64,000 nt of DNA, from NCBI GenBank assembly GCA_003184365.1, contig NKYR01000048.1, positions 61,018 to 125,017 of the forward strand, given 5' to 3'. This document shows, in pieces, positions 57,613-64,000 of the stretch. The notes below the pieces were generated by a model that worked only from the letters and a program-made list of their open reading frames with translations, ran no database searches and was not told the DNA's origin. A program made the translations under genes and the position numbers. The stretch's first letter is position 1. Every line of letters starts with the position of its first letter. The DNA is from Evernia prunastri (lineage: Eukaryota; Ascomycota; Lecanoromycetes; Lecanorales; Parmeliaceae).

Positions 57613-58650
57613 GGGATATGCGGGCTTCAATACACTCCCCTTATCTTCCCATGTCGCATATTATACCGTATCTGATAATTCGGTGAAGATTTCGATTTTT
57701 ACCCGTTTTCACTCACACCCTCTATTCTCCGAATGAAAATGAATCGCTTAGCTCTTACTCGAACTCGGTTCTATGTATGCAGTGTGGTAAGCTGAGATAT
57801 GTGGAATCCCTTGGCTTAATGTATTGTTCAGTCATCTTGCCCTGCATTGAACCCGTAACTTTAAAATTTTCAACTTCCCGGGGCTGCCTCCGTACTCCGA
57901 GAGAGAAAGAAAAAGAATTACCCCCCATGCTACTTGCGATCCTTAAGGATCTCTCTGCTGGCAGATCCAGCAGCCACCAACGTATACCCTCAATTTTACA
58001 GATCCCATTGGCCGCCAGGTCTAATTTATATTCACCCGTTACGAGAATCTTGCGACTTGATGCAAAAAAGTCTCCGGATCGATACACCAGTCCGTGCCCT
58101 TTCATATGTAGTATGAATTCACGATACGAGGTCTATGCCGTCTCGCACGCAATTCAGACCTCGGGATCTCGTAATCAGTAATACTTGCGATGCCCAATAC
58201 CTGCGTCGACCTTCATCGTGAGACAGGCTTCCGTCCTGCGCTCGAATCTACGTCAACTTGCATAACGTCTCACTGTTCAGTAATGAGCCGTCGTGCATGT
58301 AAGCTTATCTACAAAACGGAGTCTTCCATACCTGGCAGGCCTCTGTCCTCGGCTTCAATTCGAAGACAAAGATTCTTACGCGTGTTGCCTAGCTTCTATG
58401 CATGTCAGCTGACCCCTCCACTTCGATACCTCTCACCTCTCGCATCCTCGCAAACCTTTGCGATTCTTTGACTAATCGTAGTGACAAGGATGTGGTCAAC
58501 CCTGTCAGCTTCCGCATCCCTCAAGAATCATAGAACAGGCAACGTGAATCTCAGTCCTGTGCTGTTTTCTCTAGTAAACCCAGTTTCCCCCAATATACCA
58601 TTCCACTCGACTGCCACTGCTGTCCAACTCTCACATTCCTTCACAGCGAA

Positions 58651-60688
58651 ATGCTCTCTCTGCTGAAGTTTGGTGCTCTCGCCATTTTCTGGCTGCCATT
58701 GGCAGCTGTTGGGCTATATGCACTTGGCCTAGCGATATACCGTCTCTTCCTGAGTCCTCTGGCAAAATTCCCTGGTCCTAAACTTGCCGCCTTGACTCGG
58801 AAATATGAGTCTTACTATGAAGCGGTTCAGAACTATGAATACCTCTGGAAAATCAAACAGATGCACGAGCAATACGGTGAGCTTCTTGAGCACTTTGGGA
58901 GAATACTTGACTTACTGTCTCTGCTTCCGTTCAGGTCCCATCGTTCGCATCAGTCCGCACGAAATCCACGTGAATGATATCGAGTTCTTTGATCGTTTGA
59001 ACAGCTTCCAGGGAAAATGGAACAAAGATCCCTTCACGGCTCATCAATTCGCTAATCCCGGATCTATCGTGGGAACACTTGACCATGATGTTCATCGGAA
59101 ACGACGAATGGCCATTCTACCATTCTTTTCAAAGCAGAAGGTCTACGCTCTAGAACCTGTTATCACAGCCACGATCGACAAGCTATGCGAGAAGGTCCAG
59201 GACTACTGTAAAAGCGGAGAGGTCATGCCACTCCGTAATGCATTCCACTGCTTCGCGGCGGATGTCGTTGGCGAATACTGTTTCGCCGAAAGTGGGGGCC
59301 TTCTAGATAAACCCAACTTTGCCTTTGCCAACATGGACCACCACCAGCAGGGTCTGAAATCCGGTCTGAGAGCAAGGTACTTGCCTTCATGGTATATGCC
59401 TGCAGTCCGAGGAGCTCCCCAATGGATACGGCAGAGTGTCGATCCCGCTGCCAAACATTTCGAGGTCTGGCATCGAGTAAGTCCTGCCACGAACGAGCAT
59501 CACGCACCCTACGCTCAGTTCAGACTAACCCGGTTAATAGGAAGTAGACGGCCCAGTTCGTCGGATGGAGGACAGGAAAAACGAGGAGTTCTTCGAGAAA
59601 GCAGGTCACCGAACCATTTTCCATGAGCTAATCAACAGCCCTCACCTACCTCCAGCGGAGAAGGAAACCATTCGCGTGATCCAAGAAGCTGGTGCCCTGG
59701 TTGGCGCTGGAGGCGAAAGCACAACACAAGCACTGAATACCATGGCATATTGTCTGATATCAAGCCCGGATAAACTTGCCAGGCTGCGGGAGGAGCTGCG
59801 CCCTCTGATGCCGAACAAAGATTCTCCGGTGCCTCCTCTACGCCAACTAGAACAGCTTCCCTACTTGGTATGTCATTTTTGCTGTCGTGGTGCGTGTGAA
59901 TTGACAGAAGGCTAACCGAGTCCGTTGCCACTAGACTGGTTGCGTCAAGGAGGGCCTGAGGTACGTCATCTCACCTGTAATCTACAGTGCCACTGGGCCC
60001 AAGCTGATCCACCGCCCAAAGGCTACGTACCGGTAAAATTGCTCGACATCAACGCCTTCCCCGCGACCGTCCGCTTTACTTCAACGAATGGGAAATTCCA
60101 GCCGGAGTAAGCATATCCCTGAATGATGCCACCCGTCTCATGAATAAAATAAAACTTGCTCCTAACGACCGCAGACCATAATCAGCATGACCCCCATCTT
60201 CCACCAAACCGAACCGGACGTGTTCCCCAACCCGCACGCCTTCCTCCCAGAGCGCTGGACAGACGCAAATGAACAACAACGCATCCGCATGGAACGCCAC
60301 TTCGTGCCCTACTCCAAAGGTGCCCGCCAATGCGCCGGCCTCAAGTGAGTCTACCCTCCCCCTTACTCATATCCCCCCTTCAACAACAAACCCACCACCT
60401 CCCCAGACACCCTCCAAGTCAACCCACTTAACCCCACTCCACCCCACCCATCCCCCATCCCCCATCCCCAATGCCCACAATCCCAAGCTAACACCCACCC
60501 CTCTCCAAAACCACAGCCTCGCCAACGCCGAACTCTACATGTGCATCCCCGCCCTGCTCACCCGGTTCGACTTTGAATTCTTCGAGACGGACGAGTGGGA
60601 CATCGACATGGCCGTCGACTCGCACCACCACTCCCCGCGCGCCGACACCAAGGGCGTGCGCGTCTTCGCGAAGCCGTCGACGTTCTAG
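58651..60688 (+). CDS. Cytochrome P450 monooxygenase (trichodiene oxygenase-like group)
   Basis: ER-anchored monooxygenase. Seven exons join in phase (58651-58876, 58935-59476, 59541-59867, 59935-59960, 60022-60106, 60175-60344, 60517-60688) and give 515 residues. A membrane anchor lies at 5-30 (LKFGALAIFWLPLAAVGLYA), followed by PGPKLAALT. Then come GPIVRISPHEIHVND, HDVHRKRRM, the I-helix GAGGEST (311-317), EGLR (371-374, ending at a splice site), FLPERW and the heme loop FVPYSKGARQCAG with Cys455. Exon 4 is only 26 bp; the join to exon 5 (AG/GCTACG) is my choice because it restores RLPRDRPLYFNEWEIPAG. The style resembles CYP58/CYP65-like fungal P450s. It is divergent from the NR-PKS with a 3.3-kb gap, so a tailoring role is plausible, not shown. 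Confidence 0.9.
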
Positions 60689-61925
60689 AATAAAGGTGGG
60701 GGGCGAAGTGGGCGCATCGGATTTTTTGAAAAGGAGAAATAACAGAAGAAGAAAAAAGGGCGTTTATGACAGGATAAGTAGGTCGAAGAGGGTAGATAGT
60801 GACTATTTGAGTGTCGATACGAAGGGACTTGACGAAAATTGATCCAGCAGCGCGTCTATTTTTCCCTAGCTAGATAAATATAAAACTCACTTGGAATCCC
60901 GCGTTCGAGATGTAATAGAAGCCAACGCGCGATATCGCACAACAGTGTCAAACATATATACATCCCACATCCCACATCCCCGTTCCTTCCAATATCAACA
61001 ACACCATCATCCACTGCCCACTGCCCACTGCCCACTCCCCAACTCCCAACCCAGCCCGTCCCCAACCGTCCCCAACCACGCCACAACCCACGCAACCCAC
61101 GCAATTCTAATCTACCCCATCAGCCAGACCAAGCTCTCAATGCTAAGTACGAACCAACAGGCCCGAAAGCTAAATAACATCCCAGCCAAGCAACTCCCAC
61201 CCCGCTCAAAACAAGAAGATGCTAACGCGCTCTTTCGTGGAAAATGTAGACAGGTTTCTTGAGACGAGGTTCTTGGGATGGGGGACGCTTGGGACGGGGG
61301 ACACTTTCTGGGGCAATGCGTTTGGGATTTTGTGTGGATTTGAGTAGGATTAGTGGTGCTGGGCAGGTTAGGGGTTGCGTCAGAGGACGGGGTTGAGAGT
61401 GTATGGGTGGATGGAGTGAGGAAGTGTTTGTTGCATGAGCGGGATTTATTCAAAATTCCGCCTTCAATCTCGAACGTATCTTTGGCCCTACAACGTAGGA
61501 CACATATATCAGAACAATAGCTTCTCAACCCCCAAAAATGTATCTGACTATCACAGCGCACGAGGAGTCCCAAGAAGCCGAAGCGTATAAGTCGTTGGCA
61601 ACGTGAGATGTCCCGTGACCTCTCTTCTCAGACGATCCCCATGATTCCCTTCCTCCTCCCTCGCGCCCGGCCACCTCTCCTGCTCTTCTCCTCTCCTATG
61701 TCTCACGCCCCACGCCCCATGCCCCACGTCGTACGCCCCAGTCCTCGTGGCTGGTGCATCACGGTAGCGTGTCGTCTCGTCTTTGGTTTTAGTATAGCCT
61801 CGCTTTTCCATCGTCACCTCCATCATCACATCATTATGTTATATCACCGCATCTTCACATCATCATCATCATCGTCACCATCACATCGTATAATCGCATC
61901 ATCTCATCATCACCAACATCAGCCA
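60689..61925. other. Intergenic region
   Basis: About 1.24 kb without a supported gene. It contains a CCACTGCCCACTGCCCACT tandem near 61012-61036 and CATCATCATC runs at 61820-61900 at the 3' side of the following gene. Confidence 0.4.
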
Positions 61926-64000
61926 TCAGTACTGCTCCAGCAACTTCAGAAACCCCTCCTGCAACCGCAGCAGACGCAGTTCATCCAGCATATCCATACC
62001 CAGAAGCATGAAGATATTCTGGCTCCGGAACTCGCCATCGTCATCGAATGTTCCGACACCATCTTCACTGTCGCCTCCACCGCTAGCAGAGTCACTCTGG
62101 TCATCATCTGTCTCTCCATCTTGAGCATTAACCTTATTCGTCGCTTCGAGGCCACCTTCGCCGTCATCTGCTGGCTTTAGATCTACCATTTCTCCTTCCT
62201 CCAAATTTCCGATCATCTCGCTCTTCTCCCCTGCATCGTTGGCGCCATTCCTATCGTTTTCCCCCCCGTGGTTTTCGGCGGTGGAAATGGCCTCCAGTCC
62301 AAACACATCATCTTCTTTAGCTTTTGTATCTTCTCTATCTTCCTCTCCGCCATCACTGACCGAAGTGGCGCTAGACTTGCAAGACTCGCTGGTGTTGCTT
62401 CGGTCGCTGTGTCCGTCATCGCTACCAATCACGCTACCGAGGAGTGTCTGAGTATCCTTGTCGTCTCCGCATTTGGTGGGACTTGAGGCTATCATTCTTA
62501 TGCCTGATTTCTGAGAGGAATAATAATTTCCAAGGGGACTTGAAATCTTGTTAGATCGCAACGGGTCTGGCAGTGCGAATGGAGGCCGCGATGATGATGT
62601 CAGCGTGACTTTTGCAGATATCCCAGTCCCTTCACTATCCATGTGCATATTCTTGGGTCCGAGAACCAACCGGTCAGCTGGCTTCTCTGCGTTGACCTGT
62701 ATATCTGGATAATTCGCTGGAGAAGGAACGTCGGGTATGGTGGTGCGAGTTGACGTTTCCGATACAGGAGAATTCTCGGTCCCCAGTCCAGGAGGCTTCT
62801 TATCTTTGTTGGCTGATAACAACTTATCCTTCTCTTTGCGCACGCGATGATGCTTAGAAGTACGAGAGTTCTGAGTAGGATATACACTAATCTGAGGTCC
62901 CGGCGTGGATGGAGTGGTAGCGGAGGATCCCAACCCCTCTTTTGATGACATAGCACCTTGTTCAGTTGCTTTTGCCATTGGCGGGGAAACAGGCTCGACT
63001 ACCGGATCATCCTCATGCTCCTTCTCATTCTGGAGGGTATCCACAACCCAGCGAGCAATCTTGCCCTGACTCATTCGGAGCTGGTCGAGAGATACACCGC
63101 GATACCAGACCGCAAGAGCAATGTTCTCCCAGATTTTCAGCTCTTCTTTTATCATGGCTTTATCTGTACAATGATTCGCTTTCTGCCTCGCCTTTTCTGC
63201 TTCGATTAGTGCGGCTTTCCGCGCTGGAACGTCCAACAATGTCAATGTGGGTTGGTTGGACGCAACCTCATTGATTTGATCCGGTCTAGTCGTCTCCTCA
63301 TTGGGCAGAGCACCCTGAAGCTCTACGGTGGCGTCAACTGGCGGCATCTCCTGTGGCTGCGCGGGCGCCACGGTGAGTCGAGTTGAGTATACATCTTCTG
63401 GCCGCTTCTTTTCCGTGGCTTCGGAATGCTCAACCTCTCCCATTCCCCGATTGCTTCGTGAGCCCATTGCTAGCTCCGACTCTTCTCCAATAGCATGCTG
63501 CGCGTGGCCATGCTGTTGTATCTCAACTTCAGCCAATACCTCTGCTACGTCTTCTATGGCATCTTCGAGGACGTGACCGAACTTGGCTATTCTTCTCAAC
63601 CCTTTCCCGGCCGCATTGCAGCCAAAACAAAGCAGCTTCCGCCCCCATCCCATGGTGGTTGACTTTGAGGGAGCTTTAACCTTGGGGTCTGCGTTAGTCA
63701 CAGGCTTGATGCTTAGCTCTTCGGTTTCCACATCGCACGATTTGGAGGACTCTCCAGATCCTTGATCATGCGGTGGTACCTTGGACGAGCTCTCTGAGAC
63801 ATTCGCCATGCCATGGGATAAAGTGTGGTCCAACGTTGCGGCCTCTTGATCAGCTCGCTTGATACGCGCAGTCGTTGTAACAGGGTTTGAAATAACATCA
63901 TCGTTCTCAGTGGCATCGGTCTCGGGGTCCCCTTCACCAACCTCGCTGTTTGTATCCCTGTTGATATCGCAGTCGCTGTCAGCAGCATCTCTACTTGAAG
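61926..64000 (-). CDS. Hypothetical acidic, disordered protein (5' partial)
   Basis: One open frame runs from the window edge to the stop at 61926: 690 full codons, with no start needed inside the window, so the N-terminus lies outside. I do not recognise a family. Near the middle of the first third there is a short Cys segment (LLCFGCNAAGKGLRR) followed by an acidic helix (EDAIEDVAEVLAEVEIQ). A helical block, KAALIEAEKARQKANHC to ENIALAVWYRGVSLDQLR, is the best candidate for a folded part. The remainder is Ser/Pro/Asp/Glu-rich with KHHRVRKEKDK as a possible nuclear signal. The end (MDMLDELRLLRLQEGFLKLL) is an amphipathic helix. It could be a nuclear or scaffolding protein; this is a guess. 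Confidence 0.75.
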   Translation of the reverse strand, partial: SSRDAADSDCDINRDTNSEVGEGDPETDATENDDVISNPVTTTARIKRADQEAATLDHTLSHGMANVSESSSKVPPHDQGSGESSKSCDVETEELSIKPVTNADPKVKAPSKSTTMGWGRKLLCFGCNAAGKGLRRIAKFGHVLEDAIEDVAEVLAEVEIQQHGHAQHAIGEESELAMGSRSNRGMGEVEHSEATEKKRPEDVYSTRLTVAPAQPQEMPPVDATVELQGALPNEETTRPDQINEVASNQPTLTLLDVPARKAALIEAEKARQKANHCTDKAMIKEELKIWENIALAVWYRGVSLDQLRMSQGKIARWVVDTLQNEKEHEDDPVVEPVSPPMAKATEQGAMSSKEGLGSSATTPSTPGPQISVYPTQNSRTSKHHRVRKEKDKLLSANKDKKPPGLGTENSPVSETSTRTTIPDVPSPANYPDIQVNAEKPADRLVLGPKNMHMDSEGTGISAKVTLTSSSRPPFALPDPLRSNKISSPLGNYYSSQKSGIRMIASSPTKCGDDKDTQTLLGSVIGSDDGHSDRSNTSESCKSSATSVSDGGEEDREDTKAKEDDVFGLEAISTAENHGGENDRNGANDAGEKSEMIGNLEEGEMVDLKPADDGEGGLEATNKVNAQDGETDDDQSDSASGGGDSEDGVGTFDDDGEFRSQNIFMLLGMDMLDELRLLRLQEGFLKLLEQY

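Larger units (their letters stand above)
55381..58650. promoter_or_regulatory. Divergent 3.3-kb region between NR-PKS and P450
   Basis: No supported gene lies between the two divergent starts. 55790-56140 is AT-rich with decayed character. Frames at 56343-56663 and 57777-58181 have no motifs. ACATACAT microsatellite copies occur at 57207-57233. Positions 57390-57610 hold dense GGTACC/CCTTAAGG palindromes (listed separately). Both promoters must lie here. Confidence 0.45.

Noticed and set aside
61608..62180. 190-codon plus-strand frame overlapping the acidic protein
   Set aside because: Shadow of the minus-strand gene and of CATC/ATCATC repeats.
1..64000. tRNA, rRNA or CRISPR features
   Set aside because: No cloverleaf with a clear GGTTCRA box context and no regular direct-repeat/spacer array was found by eye; a tRNAscan run would be needed to exclude tRNAs.

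Overview
The window looks like nuclear DNA of a filamentous ascomycete (Pezizomycotina). Coding regions are cut by many short introns (about 45-140 bp) with GTRNGT/YAG borders. The gene families are typical of these fungi: Zn2Cys6 and PF11951-type regulators, P450s, a non-reducing polyketide synthase (NR-PKS), an ascomycete laccase, WSC proteins and a TRI12-like MFS pump. The retroelement remnant lies in AT-rich, RIP-like DNA. All splice sites below were read by eye from frame continuity and family motifs; no alignment was run.

Left part. 1-2.1 kb is a chromodomain Ty3/gypsy 3' end plus LTR, present twice around an N in the assembly and embedded in AT-rich DNA. 2.1-7.1 kb is a divergent pair: a cytochrome P450 (-) and a Zn2Cys6 regulator (+) whose middle could not be read cleanly. 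7.3-15.2 kb is a compact group of small-molecule enzymes: a DABB-barrel protein, a four-carbon acid-sugar kinase, a small M20-like protein without metal ligands, an alpha/beta hydrolase, a beta-hydroxyacid dehydrogenase and an amidohydrolase, arranged in divergent and convergent pairs. A TRI12-like exporter with an apparent 1-base frameshift (17.3-19.3 kb) and a beta-carbonic anhydrase (19.6-20.6 kb) follow. A MITE-like element with telomere-like inverted ends lies at 16.2-16.7 kb.

Middle. A PF11951-type regulator (21.2-22.9 kb) is followed by a giant secreted Ser-rich WSC cell-wall protein of about 1908 residues (24.4-30.3 kb, -). Next come a DJ-1/PfpI-like protein whose nucleophile Cys is replaced by Gly, a small secreted Cys protein, a single-exon phenol-hydroxylase-like flavoprotein, a decayed NAD(P)-binding SDR/NmrA-type pseudogene and a second small secreted protein.

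Right part. A laccase (42.1-44.5 kb, -), a complete NR-PKS SAT-KS-MAT-PT-ACP-ACP-TE (48.6-55.4 kb, -) and a P450 (58.65-60.7 kb, +) could form an aromatic polyketide cluster with the flavoprotein. They are separated by several kb of low-complexity or gene-free DNA. The window ends inside a long, acidic, disordered protein of unknown function (-).

Two hypotheses deserve follow-up. One is a fungal acid-sugar/lactone catabolic cluster that mirrors the kinase plus dehydrogenase pairing of bacterial otn/ltn operons. The other is an NR-PKS/laccase/P450/flavoprotein locus. No tRNA, rRNA or CRISPR array was seen.
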